Shown here piece after piece: positions 52,883 to 61,351 of a stretch of DNA of 64,000 nucleotides. The position numbers and the translations under genes are program-made. The notes below the pieces were generated by a model. It saw nothing but the letters and a program-made list of their open reading frames with translations, did not search any database and had not been told where the DNA came from. Each line of letters begins with the position of its first letter. Position 1 is the first letter of the stretch. Where the stretch lies: NCBI RefSeq assembly GCF_016863535.1, contig NZ_BOPB01000026.1, positions 1 through 64,000 of the forward strand, given 5' to 3'. The stretch is from Micromonospora lutea (GTDB lineage: Bacteria; Actinomycetota; Actinomycetes; Mycobacteriales; Micromonosporaceae).

Positions 52883-55680
52883 GCGAGGTTCTCCGGGGAC
52901 GGGACGAGGACGGCGAGCACCCGCAGCAGCGGGTCACCGTCGGTTTCCAGGCGGTCGAGCAGGTCGTGCTGCTCGGCGACGGTTGCGGTGATCCGCTGGC
53001 GGCGCTTCTCGCGCACCGGTACGGGCAGTTCGTCGAGAAGGCTGGCCTGCTCGAACGCGGTCAGCCGGTCGCGGTGGTGGCGCAGCGGCTCGGCGTTGGC
53101 CGCGTCGAACTCGGCGCGCTTGCCTGCCAGGTGCTCACGGGCGGCAGCGACGGCCGGGGTCAACAGCCGTTTCAGCGGCTCGGTGTCGACCGCCTCGGCG
53201 CGGTTGACCATGTCCGGGCCGACGTTGGCCGCGCGCAGCACCTCGTCCATCGGCCGGATCTCCGGCGCGGCGGGCAGGCCGGTGACGGCCATCCACTGCA
53301 CCACGGTCGGCTGGCCGAGGCGGTTGGCGTAGACGCCCTGGATCAGGTAGGTCGGTGCGTCCACGTCGGCGGTCAGCACCGGCGCCTGCTGCCGGCCGAG
53401 CCGGATGAGCACCTTGTCGACCAGCCAGTCGACCATCGGGTGCACGTCGCTGAGGAAGGCGATCTCCGGCCACATCGGGGTGCGGCTCTGCCGGGCCTGG
53501 TCGAGTTTGCGCTGGGCGAGCCGACGGTCGAAGGTGACCTTGAGCCGCAGGTCGTCGCCCTCCCGGTGGGCGCGCAGGTAGGAGCGGGGCAGGTCGGTGA
53601 GCCGGTGCACCAGATCGTCGGGGGCGAGGAAGGTCAGCAGCTCCTCCTCGCGGCGCAGGTCGATGTGGTCCTCCGGCCGGTCGTCGTAGATCTCGTGCAG
53701 GGCGGCGTCGACAAAGTCCCGGGTCGAGTCGAAGAGCTTCGGCACCCGGGCCTGCGCGATGTCGGCGGCCACGGGTGCGGAGCCGATCTCACCGAACAGG
53801 TCGGCCATCACGTCGATCTCGGCGTGCGCGGCCTCGTAGGACTCGTCGACGGTCCGGCCGTTGAGCAGGTCACGGACCAGCCGGTCCTCCTCGGCCTTCG
53901 CGTCGTAGAGACCGGTCGCGGCCTCCACGCTGCCGAGGCTGCGGTGCGCGTTCTCCTCTCGCTGGAGCAGCTTCTCGGCCACCGTACGGTCGTCCTTGGC
54001 GTCCTCGCGGCCGGAGGTGAGGATCAGCGCCCGGAACTGCGGCTGGTGCCGCTGCCCGTACCGGTCGATGCGGCCGTTGCGCTGCTCGATGCGGATCAGG
54101 CTCCACGGGATGTCGTAGTGGATCAGGTGGTGGCACTGCTGGTGCAGGTTGACGCCCTCGGAGGCGACGTCGCCGGTGAACAACAGCCGCACCTCGCTGC
54201 CGGCCAGCTCGAACTCCTGCAGGATCCGCTGCTCGTCTTTGTCCGCGACGCCGCCGTGCAGCACCCGCACGGCGTTCGGCTTGAGCCCGAGCAGCCCGGG
54301 AACGACCTCGGCGAGCCACTTGATGGTGGGCACCCGCTCGGAGAAGACCACCGCCCGGATCTCGCTGCCCCGACCGACGCCGATCTTCTTCAGCTCCTCG
54401 ACCAGCATCCGCAGCTTGCTGGAGTCCCGGTCGGTCATCGCGGAGGTCAGCTCCGCGAGCCGGTCCAGCGCCGCCCGTTCGGTGCCGGTGGCCTTCTTCT
54501 GCCGAATCTTCACCGTCTCGTGCAGCGCGCGGTGCGAGGAGAGGAAGGACTTCAACAGGGTGTACGGGAAGAGCCGGTGCTGCCCGGTGACCGCCTCGTC
54601 GCTCCACTTGCCGGCCAGCCACACGTCGGTCAGCTCGTCGAAGATCTGCTCCTCGATCGGGCTGGCCGCGCAGTGCACCGCCTGCGACGGGCCGCGGTCG
54701 GCCCAGCGGTCGCCCATCTGGTCGCGTACCTCGGGGCTGATCTTCGTGCGGCGCAGGTAGAGGTGGGCGATGTCCTTGGCCTCGTACTCCTTCTCGTTGG
54801 CGATGGCGGCCGGGTCGAGCAGGGAGATGAGCTGGGCGAAGGATTCCCGGTTGCCGTTGTGCGGGGTGGCGCTGGCCAGCAGCAGCGCATCGGTCTTCTC
54901 GGCCAGCCGGCGGGCCAGCTCGTTGCGCTTGGTGCCCTTGTTGATCAGGTTGTGCGACTCGTCGATGACCACCACGTCCCAGACGGTGGCGTCGAGGTGA
55001 TGGCCGAACTGGCCGGCATCCTTGAGGGTGTCGACGGAGATGATGGCCCGCTTGAAGTAGGTGAACGGGTTGCGCCCGGCGGGGATCTCCTGCTGGATGC
55101 GCTGGATGCCGGTGGAGTCGAGCCGCACCAGTGGGATGGCGAAGCGGGTCCAGAGTTCCCGCTGGAACTGTTCGAGGACCTGCTGCGGCGACACGACGAG
55201 GATGCGCTCGCCCCGGCCCCGGCGGATCAGCTCGGCGAGGATCAGCCCGATCTCCAGGGTCTTGCCGAGGCCCACCACGTCGGCGAGCAGGATCCGGGGG
55301 CGCAGGCCGGCGAGCGCCAGCTCGACCGGACGCTGCTGGTAGGTCAGCGGGTCGAGCAGGAACCGGTCGGCCAGGGCCAGGCCGCGTTCGGTGCGCGGCA
55401 ACGGCGTACGCCGCAGCACCGCCTCCAGAAACAGTCGGCTCTGCCGGAACCGCGAGGAGGTGTCCCGGACCAGCACGGTCTCCTCGGGACGCATCGCCTG
55501 GATGTCGTCCAGGGCGGTGAAGAAGGTGGCCTCTACGTCCTGCACGAACTCGGAGACCCCGACGGCCTTGATCATGGTGCCGTCCGCGGTGCCGGTCTTC
55601 ACGCTGCGGACCAGCCACTCCTCATCGCGGACGACGATGCGGGAGCCCGGGGCGAACGTGGCCTCCTGGGAGGTGGTCAT
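52879..55680 (-). CDS. SNF2-type helicase (DrmD-like)
   Basis: A 933-aa SF2 ATPase. Motifs: LTYQQRPVELAL (Q-like), LADVVGLGKTLEIGLILAEL (Walker A, 137-141), VVVIDESHNL (DESH, 240-243), LLLASATPHNGN, and in lobe 2 VRLLFTGDVASEGVNLHQQC, then HLIHYDIPWSLIRIEQRNGR and IDRYGQRH. The GLGKT form, the SEGVNLHQ motif and the overall size agree with DrmD of class 1 DISARM and with similar helicases beside type I/III-like methylases. It is directly coupled to the Eco57I methylase gene (4-base overlap) and follows the kinase gene by 13 bases. It presumably moves along or remodels incoming DNA. Confidence 0.86.
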   Translation of the reverse strand: MTTSQEATFAPGSRIVVRDEEWLVRSVKTGTADGTMIKAVGVSEFVQDVEATFFTALDDIQAMRPEETVLVRDTSSRFRQSRLFLEAVLRRTPLPRTERGLALADRFLLDPLTYQQRPVELALAGLRPRILLADVVGLGKTLEIGLILAELIRRGRGERILVVSPQQVLEQFQRELWTRFAIPLVRLDSTGIQRIQQEIPAGRNPFTYFKRAIISVDTLKDAGQFGHHLDATVWDVVVIDESHNLINKGTKRNELARRLAEKTDALLLASATPHNGNRESFAQLISLLDPAAIANEKEYEAKDIAHLYLRRTKISPEVRDQMGDRWADRGPSQAVHCAASPIEEQIFDELTDVWLAGKWSDEAVTGQHRLFPYTLLKSFLSSHRALHETVKIRQKKATGTERAALDRLAELTSAMTDRDSSKLRMLVEELKKIGVGRGSEIRAVVFSERVPTIKWLAEVVPGLLGLKPNAVRVLHGGVADKDEQRILQEFELAGSEVRLLFTGDVASEGVNLHQQCHHLIHYDIPWSLIRIEQRNGRIDRYGQRHQPQFRALILTSGREDAKDDRTVAEKLLQREENAHRSLGSVEAATGLYDAKAEEDRLVRDLLNGRTVDESYEAAHAEIDVMADLFGEIGSAPVAADIAQARVPKLFDSTRDFVDAALHEIYDDRPEDHIDLRREEELLTFLAPDDLVHRLTDLPRSYLRAHREGDDLRLKVTFDRRLAQRKLDQARQSRTPMWPEIAFLSDVHPMVDWLVDKVLIRLGRQQAPVLTADVDAPTYLIQGVYANRLGQPTVVQWMAVTGLPAAPEIRPMDEVLRAANVGPDMVNRAEAVDTEPLKRLLTPAVAAAREHLAGKRAEFDAANAEPLRHHRDRLTAFEQASLLDELPVPVREKRRQRITATVAEQHDLLDRLETDGDPLLRVLAVLVPSPENLA

Positions 55681-55693
55681 CGGTGGCGCCTTC

Positions 55694-56761
55694 CTACAGG
55701 GTCGAGCGGCGGGCGTACTGGCGACGGATCTTCTCGACCAGCCAGGTCACGTCGGGGCCTGGGCTGGCCGGCCGCTCGGGGTCGACCTTCGTCGGCGTCG
55801 GCTCGGGCACCTCGACCGTGCCTGCTTCCTCGACGAGGGGCAGGTCCTCCGGGTCCTCCGTCGGATCGGTCAGGTCCGGCGGCACCAACAACTCGGTCTC
55901 GCCGTCATAGGTGAGAGCGGCGACCTCCGAGCGCAGGTCGAGGGCCCTCCTGCCGCTGCTCGCGGTGGCCACCGCCAGCAGCCGGGCGCGGACGTCGTCG
56001 AGCCCGGGCCGGGCGGTCGGGTCGTGGGCCAGCATGGCGCCGAGCAACGGGACCAGCTCGGCCGGCACCCCGGAAAGGTCGGGCAGGTCGGTCGGGTCGG
56101 TGATCCGCAGCAGCAGGTTCCAGGAGTTGGTCGGCGGGTAGAGGCCGTGGCCGGTGAGGGCGAAGACCAGCGTGGCCGCCAGGCCGTAGATGTCGACCGC
56201 CGGCGTCAGATCCCGCTCGCCACGGACCTGCTCCGGCGACATGTAGGCGGGCGTACCGACCAGTGCGCCGGCTTCGGTCAGGTAGTGCTCGCGGTCGATC
56301 AGCACCGCCAGGCCGAAATCGATCAGCTTCGGGCCGTCCGGGCCGAGGATGATGTTCTGCGGCTTGAGGTCGCGGTGCAGGAGACCGACCTGGTGCACCC
56401 GGACCAGCCCGTCGGCGAGCATCGCCCCGACCATCGCGGCCAGCGGCAGCGACAGCGGACCTTTCGCGTCGACGTGCTGCCGCAGCGTGGCACCCGGCAC
56501 GTACTCGACGGCCAGCCAGGCGGGATCGCCCGTGGCGTCGGCGTCCTCCAGGCGCGCGACCCGGGACCCGTACACCAGCTTGAGGCTCTCCACCTCGGCG
56601 GCGAACCGCTCCCGGATGCCGGAGTCCGCCAGCAGCTCCTTCTTGATGACCTTGAGCGCCACTCGATCGGCCGTGGGTGAAATCGCGAAGTAGACGGTCC
56701 CCATGCCGCCCGAGCCGAGCGGCCGGACCACGTCGTACCCGCCGATCCTGTCCAGCGCCAT
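55694..56761 (-). CDS. soluble Ser/Thr protein kinase in the methylase/helicase operon
   Basis: A 355-aa kinase. ATG 56761 (MALDRIGGYDVVRPLGSGGM) follows GGGGAG. All Hanks motifs are intact: GSGGMGTVY, Lys in VALKVIKK, LLHRDLKPQN, IDFGLA, YMSPEQ. An acidic Pro-rich tail (~275-330) replaces a membrane anchor and sensor domain. BREX uses a kinase-bearing PglW, and some Staphylococcus kinases act in phage defence; a kinase inside a methylase/SNF2 operon fits such use. Substrates are unknown; the methylases and helicase beside it are candidates. It lies 13 bases before the SNF2 gene. Confidence 0.88.
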   Translation of the reverse strand: MALDRIGGYDVVRPLGSGGMGTVYFAISPTADRVALKVIKKELLADSGIRERFAAEVESLKLVYGSRVARLEDADATGDPAWLAVEYVPGATLRQHVDAKGPLSLPLAAMVGAMLADGLVRVHQVGLLHRDLKPQNIILGPDGPKLIDFGLAVLIDREHYLTEAGALVGTPAYMSPEQVRGERDLTPAVDIYGLAATLVFALTGHGLYPPTNSWNLLLRITDPTDLPDLSGVPAELVPLLGAMLAHDPTARPGLDDVRARLLAVATASSGRRALDLRSEVAALTYDGETELLVPPDLTDPTEDPEDLPLVEEAGTVEVPEPTPTKVDPERPASPGPDVTWLVEKIRRQYARRSTL

Positions 56762-56897
56762 CAGACTCCCCACGCGGTGACACCCACCTGCACCGATGCG
56801 CCCGCCGCCGGCCCCACGCCCGGCGGACGCATGACCGTACAACGGCGGACGAGCGCGATGCCAGCAGCCAAACGGCGGTTCCTCCGCACCGCAGGTT

Positions 56898-58811
56898 TCA
56901 TGCCTCGTCGTGCGGGCGGAGACTGCCCTGGGCCAGGCCGTCGGCGGCGAGTTGCGCCAGCTCAGCTCCCAGAAGCGCGGCCTGTCGGATAGCCGACTCG
57001 AACGCGTCGAGCCGGCGGAACGCCTCCCCGTACGCCCGTTGCTCCGCCAGCGGCAGCCGCCGTACCAGCGCCCGCCGGATGTCGAACCGCAGCGTGCCGG
57101 AGAGACTCGACGCCTGCTTTTCGTTGGCGGTGTTGCGCAGCTGCCCGGCCAGGAACCACGGGTCCAGTGCGGCCGGGTTGGGCCGCAGCAGGTACATGTT
57201 CGCCCCGAGCGACGCCTTCTCGTCGGTGACGACCCGGGCGGTGATGCGGCGGGCGACCACCGGCACGACGACATCCCCCGGCGCGAGCGGGATCGGCTCC
57301 CCCGCCGGCCGGTCGCCGCGCGAAGAAGGCCCAACTCCCTCGATGACGTCGCGCGCGTGCAGCACCGGAGTTTGCGGCCGACCGTCGTTGTCGCGGGTCG
57401 CCCGGAGCGGCCCGAGCAACTGCAACGCTCCACTACGGACCAGCTCGGCGACCGTGACGGCGAGGGCCGCGCCCGTCTGCGGTGCGGCGCTGACCTGCGG
57501 GATCAACGCCGGCAGGTCCCGCACGACGGCGGCGAGCCGTTCCCTTGTGCGGATCATCTGCTCCCCCGTCCGCGCGCTGACGCCGGCGGGTTGGCGGCGG
57601 GCGGGGGTGAGGTCGACCTCCTCGTCGAGCAGCTCGATGACGGGGGCCGCGCGGGCGAAGCCGGCCTCCTCGACGTCCGCGTCCGCAGCGGCGGTGAAGG
57701 CCTGCCAGGTGGCGAGGATCCGGGGGGCCAGCTCGGCGAGGTCGCCGTCGGCGGCGTCGACCAGCAGGGTCCGCGCCGGTGGCGGCGCGTCCGTGGCCGG
57801 GTGCCGCAGCACCCACAGATGCAGGGGTACGCCGTGCGGCGCGGCCACCCCGCTGGGCAGCGCGATGACGGCCCGGAGCGCGCCACGACGCAGCAGCTCG
57901 GCTCGGATGCGCCGGCCGGTGCGGCGTCCCGCCGCGGTCGGTGGCATGAGGAGCACGGCGTACCCGCCGACGTTCAGGTGTGCCAGGCAGTGCTGGGCCC
58001 AGGCCAGCTCCGGTTCGGTACGCGGCGGCGACCCGCCGTACTGCCAGCGCGGGTCGTAGCTGAGTTCCTCGTGCCCCCAGGTGGTGACGCCGAACGGCGG
58101 ATGGCAGACCGCCGCGTCGAAGGTGCGGCCGGGGAAGGCGTCGGCGCGTAACGAGTCCCCGTGGTGGACCTCGCCGGGTACCCCGCGCAGCGCGAGCCAG
58201 AGCCCGGCGAGGGTGGCGAGGTCCTGGTCGAGCTCCTGCCCGTACGCCTCGGTGCAGCCGGCGCGGACCGCGGCCCGCAGGGTGGCTCCGGAGCCGGCGG
58301 CGGGGTCGAGGATGCTGCGGCCGTCCGCGCCGGCGAGCCGGACCATGAGGTCGGCCAGCTCGTTCGGGGTCGCCCATGGGCGGCCGGGGGCGGGCGCGGA
58401 GAAGCGTTGCCACAGCTCGTCGAAGGCGACCGGAGGCGTCAGCTCGTCGGCGAGGGCGTCGATCTCCGGCAGCAGCGGCTTGACGGCCGGGTCGATCGCC
58501 GGGCGCCTCGGGCGTTTGCCCGCCTGTCGGTTGAGGAGTCGGGCGCCGACGCTGGCGAGGGCGGCCGCTGGGCTGTCGGTGGCGGCGGCGAGATGCCGCC
58601 AGAGTCGGTCGGCGCGCGACAGTTCGGGAAGTTTGCCCTGCTCGCGGAGCCACGTCTCGACCTCGCCGAGGTCGAACTCGGGGCTGGCCGCGGTGCCGCC
58701 CACCGGCGTCGGGAAGCCCGGGTGGCGTTTGCGCCAGTTGCTGACGGCGGCGCGGCCCACCCCGGCGAGCCGGGCGATCTCCGCTGCCGTGATGGTCGGG
58801 TTCACCTGCAC
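56898..58811 (-). CDS. N6-adenine methylase (HsdM-like) with N-terminal HTH and C-terminal HsdS-like part
   Basis: A 637-aa protein. The first ~55 residues are a MerR/AlpA-like HTH (ITAAEIARLAGVGRAAVSNW). The methylase domain has motif I DPAAGSGATL (169-178). Motif IV reads VCHPPFG (235-241), so the Asn of NPPF is His237. The C-terminal ~200 residues look like half an HsdS (PGDVVVPVVARRITARVV, LDPWFLAGQLRNTANEKQ, LPLAEQRAYGEAFRRLDAFE). It is thus an HsdM-HsdS fusion with its own DNA-binding head. The N-to-H change may weaken catalysis. It heads the leftward four-gene operon. Start codons at 58,811 (GTG) and 58,805 (GTG) are both possible. Confidence 0.85.
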   Translation of the reverse strand: MQVNPTITAAEIARLAGVGRAAVSNWRKRHPGFPTPVGGTAASPEFDLGEVETWLREQGKLPELSRADRLWRHLAAATDSPAAALASVGARLLNRQAGKRPRRPAIDPAVKPLLPEIDALADELTPPVAFDELWQRFSAPAPGRPWATPNELADLMVRLAGADGRSILDPAAGSGATLRAAVRAGCTEAYGQELDQDLATLAGLWLALRGVPGEVHHGDSLRADAFPGRTFDAAVCHPPFGVTTWGHEELSYDPRWQYGGSPPRTEPELAWAQHCLAHLNVGGYAVLLMPPTAAGRRTGRRIRAELLRRGALRAVIALPSGVAAPHGVPLHLWVLRHPATDAPPPARTLLVDAADGDLAELAPRILATWQAFTAAADADVEEAGFARAAPVIELLDEEVDLTPARRQPAGVSARTGEQMIRTRERLAAVVRDLPALIPQVSAAPQTGAALAVTVAELVRSGALQLLGPLRATRDNDGRPQTPVLHARDVIEGVGPSSRGDRPAGEPIPLAPGDVVVPVVARRITARVVTDEKASLGANMYLLRPNPAALDPWFLAGQLRNTANEKQASSLSGTLRFDIRRALVRRLPLAEQRAYGEAFRRLDAFESAIRQAALLGAELAQLAADGLAQGSLRPHDEA

Positions 58812-58833
58812 CGTCGAAGTGTGTCACACATGT

Positions 58834-58848
58834 CAAGCATCATGCTTG
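58834..58848. promoter_or_regulatory. palindrome between the methylase operon and the DUF4352 gene
   Basis: CAAGCAT-C-ATGCTTG is a perfect 7-bp inverted repeat, itself framed by TGTCAA and TTGACA. It lies 23 bases upstream of the methylase start and overlaps the probable rightward -35 area. The HTH head of the methylase is a candidate ligand. Confidence 0.5.
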
Positions 58849-58877
58849 TTGACAGTGTTCACACGCCATGCTCTCAT
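58849..58877 (+). promoter_or_regulatory. candidate sigma-70-type promoter for the DUF4352 lipoprotein
   Basis: TTGACA (58,849-58,854), a 17-base spacer, then TCTCAT (58,872-58,877). It would start a transcript ~27 bases before the ribosome site and ATG at 58,911. Confidence 0.45.
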
Positions 58878-58910
58878 TGACGCCGCAACGTTCACGCCAG
58901 GAGGACAACC

Positions 58911-59450
58911 ATGCGCAAGATGACCACGTTCGCCCTGTTCGCCACCGCCCTCGTCGCGCTCGGCTGCGGCGTCGGCGCCGCCGACGGGGCCGGCAGCTCC
59001 GGCGACGGCGACGACGCCGCCGCCGAAGACAAGCCCGCCAAGCCCGCCAAGCCCGCGAAGATCGGCCAAGCGGCCCGGGACGGGAAGTTCGAGTTCACGG
59101 TGAAGTCGACCAAGTGCGGCGTCAGCAAGGTCGGCAGCGACCTGCTCGGCACCACGGCCCAGGGCCAGTTCTGCCTGGTCACGGTCAAGGTCAAGAACAT
59201 CGGCAAGGAGCCGCAGACGCTGATCGACAGCAGCCAGAAGGCGTACGACGCCGAAGGCACCGAGTACTCCACCGACTCGGCGGCCGCGATCTACGCCAAC
59301 GAGGACCAGCAGACCCTGTTCAACGAGATCAACCCCGGCAACCAGGTGACCGGCGTCCTCGTCTTCGACATCCCGAAGAAGGTCAAGCTCACCACGCTCG
59401 AACTGCACGACTCGCCGTTCTCCGGCGGCGTCGAAGTCGCCCTGAACTGA
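58911..59450 (+). CDS. DUF4352-type lipoprotein
   Basis: A 179-aa protein with AGGAGG before the ATG. The signal peptide (MRKMTTFALFATALVALGCG) ends in a lipobox-like LVALGCG, so Cys19 is probably lipidated. A Lys/Pro/Ala linker precedes a DUF4352 Ig-like domain (GKFEFTVKSTKCGVSKVG, FCLVTVKVKNIGKEPQTLID, QTLFNEINPGNQVTGVLVFD). Its two cysteines probably pair. It is extracellular and has no evident link to the neighbouring defence genes. It is terminated by a clear hairpin. Confidence 0.88.
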   Translation: MRKMTTFALFATALVALGCGVGAADGAGSSGDGDDAAAEDKPAKPAKPAKIGQAARDGKFEFTVKSTKCGVSKVGSDLLGTTAQGQFCLVTVKVKNIGKEPQTLIDSSQKAYDAEGTEYSTDSAAAIYANEDQQTLFNEINPGNQVTGVLVFDIPKKVKLTTLELHDSPFSGGVEVALN

Positions 59451-59458
59451 CCCCGTGC

Positions 59459-59492
59459 GTCGAGGGCGGGTCCCGCGAAACCCGCCCTCGAC
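59459..59492 (+). terminator. 13-bp hairpin terminator after the DUF4352 gene
   Basis: GTCGAGGGCGGGT and ACCCGCCCTCGAC pair perfectly around an 8-base loop, 8 bases beyond the stop codon. Confidence 0.82.
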
Positions 59493-59540
59493 TCCCCAGC
59501 ACCGCTGCCCGACCACGAATCTCTACGCGAGGAGATCGAG

Positions 59541-61301
59541 ATGCGCAGTGCGACCAAGCGGATCCCGCCCACCTTCACCACCCGACCGCCGGGCCGGAAG
59601 GACCGCCGCCGGCCCGCCCACGAGCAGCCCACCCTCTTCGACGGTCCGCTCCCGCCGGGCCCGCCCGGCACCTACCCGACCACCCTCTACCGTCTTCGCG
59701 TCTCTCCTGACCTGGAGGGTCTGCGGCAGGCCATCCGGGGCCGTTATCTGGCCGACAACGGCTTCGAGCCGATGCCGCGACAGGTTGCGGGCGTGCCGGC
59801 GCTGCTGGTGCACGGCACGGTTCCCCGGCCACGCGCGGAATGGTGCGACGCCCTGGCCAGTCTCACCGGCGAGGACATCGACCTCGGCCACAGCAGCGGC
59901 GGTGGGGCTCTGCTGCTGGCCGTCGACGAGCGCGCCTACGCGCTGACCTATGGGACCCTGGGCCGGCACATGATCGACCAGGAGGTGTTCGATCGGACCT
60001 TCGGCGTGTCGTTCGCCGTCCGTGCGCTCATGCCTAGCGACATCCGGCAGATTCGCCGCCGCGTCATCGGTGCCGCCGGACGAGTCGACCGCAGCTTCGT
60101 CCCCGCAGGGCAGCCCATCTGGAAGTACGGCATCGACAAGTGGGGAGAGATCGTCGGCCAGGTGTGTGGGCGTACCGAGAACCCTCGACTGACGGTCTGC
60201 CGGCGTAGTGGCAGACCAGCCCGAATCGACGGCGGCGACGCCCTGCACATCCAGCTCTGCGTCGAGCCCGAAGGGCTCCTGGCGGATCTGCGGGAGATCG
60301 ATCGCGTGTGCCGGGAGGAGTCACCGCCGGCCGATCTGGAGTTCATCACGCAGATCCGCCCGGTCCGGGCCTCGGACCCTCGCATGCCGAAGCTCATCGA
60401 CACCATCGACGAGCGGTTGGGACTTGCCAATCCGCCTGCGCTCGGCGTGGCGGTGCCCGGCGATCTCATCAGCGACATCGAACACGTCCGGTCGTACCGG
60501 ATTCAGATCCCCAAGTCCGGCCGCCGTCGGACCTTGACCGCGGAACTGGACCTGCCCGCCATCCTCGCCCACAGCAACGGGGCGCTGGACGGCGATCGGT
60601 GGAGTGGACTGCGCAACGGAACCATCACCCTCTGCACCGACACGCGCGGTGCAGAGGAGATGGACTCGACCCGGGCTTTCCGCTGGCTCACGGCTGAGGT
60701 GGCCGTCGGCACCAGCCACCTGCTGCTGCACGAGGGTGAGTGGTACGAGATCGGCGACCGGCACCGCGACTTCCTGGGCCAGGAGATCGCCGAGATCCTG
60801 GCCCGGCCATCGGCCATCGCGCTGCCACCCTGGACGGCGGACCTTGCCGACGAGGACGCCTACAACCGGGAGGCGGCCCGCTGCAACTCCGGCCTGGTGC
60901 TGCTGGACAAGAAGCTGCTGCGCACGACCCAGCACCGCCGTGGCATCGAGGCGTGTGACCTGCTCGGGCCGGGCGGCGAGCTGATTCACGTCAAACGTGC
61001 GAAGAGCAGCTCCCCACTGAGCCACCTCTTCGCCCAGGGCATCGTCTCCTACGAGGCGCTGCGCTACCAACAGGATGCCCGTGCCAGATTCCTCGACACG
61101 GTGCGGCGGCAGCCCAACGGACGTGACCTAGGCCCGGACTTCCGGCCCACCAAAGTCGTCTACGCCATTGCGCTCGGCACCAGCCGGAGGGTCAGCGTCA
61201 ACTCACTCTTCACCTTCGCCCAGGTGGCGCTCTACCAGGCGATGAAGGCGCTGCGCAACGAGGGCGTGGAGGTCAGCGTCATCGGCATCCCGCAGACCTG
61301 A
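59541..61301 (+). CDS. TIGR04141/DUF6119 family sporadically distributed protein
   Basis: A 586-aa protein. AGGAG lies 7-8 bases before the ATG. Family features are visible: GFEPMPRQVAGVPALLVHGT, YALTYGTLGRHMIDQEVFDR, LMPSDIRQIRRRVIGAAGRV, YNREAARCNSGLVLLDKKLL and ELIHVKRAKSSSPLSHLFAQ (the conserved K-x-x-x-SS-x-LSHLF block), ending VVYAIALGTSRRVSVNSLFT. The N-terminal ~40 residues are Pro/Arg-rich and may be an extension. The family is scattered and repeatedly found among restriction and defence genes. The conserved Lys/Ser block suggests a nuclease-like or DNA-processing role, but no activity is established. Confidence 0.85.
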   Translation: MRSATKRIPPTFTTRPPGRKDRRRPAHEQPTLFDGPLPPGPPGTYPTTLYRLRVSPDLEGLRQAIRGRYLADNGFEPMPRQVAGVPALLVHGTVPRPRAEWCDALASLTGEDIDLGHSSGGGALLLAVDERAYALTYGTLGRHMIDQEVFDRTFGVSFAVRALMPSDIRQIRRRVIGAAGRVDRSFVPAGQPIWKYGIDKWGEIVGQVCGRTENPRLTVCRRSGRPARIDGGDALHIQLCVEPEGLLADLREIDRVCREESPPADLEFITQIRPVRASDPRMPKLIDTIDERLGLANPPALGVAVPGDLISDIEHVRSYRIQIPKSGRRRTLTAELDLPAILAHSNGALDGDRWSGLRNGTITLCTDTRGAEEMDSTRAFRWLTAEVAVGTSHLLLHEGEWYEIGDRHRDFLGQEIAEILARPSAIALPPWTADLADEDAYNREAARCNSGLVLLDKKLLRTTQHRRGIEACDLLGPGGELIHVKRAKSSSPLSHLFAQGIVSYEALRYQQDARARFLDTVRRQPNGRDLGPDFRPTKVVYAIALGTSRRVSVNSLFTFAQVALYQAMKALRNEGVEVSVIGIPQT

Positions 61302-61351
61302 TGCAGCGGCGCTCGCCGCGTTTCGTCAGACCGCTGTCGTAGCGTGGGCCG

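Noticed and set aside
51338..53332. A 664-codon open frame opposite the Eco57I methylase and SNF2 genes
   Set aside because: It spans two real genes on the other strand and has repetitive Val/Leu/Gly/Asp composition, so it is not a gene.
27004..55680. A straightforward class 1 DISARM call for the island
   Set aside because: The DrmD- and DrmMI-like genes are 14 kb away from the DUF1998 helicase, drmC is not seen and two kinases are added, so I describe it only as DISARM-related.
52966..55914. A 982-codon open frame opposite the SNF2 helicase
   Set aside because: It is a GC-driven shadow. The opposite strand contains all helicase motifs, and this frame is Gly/Val/Leu/Arg/Asp-rich without motifs.
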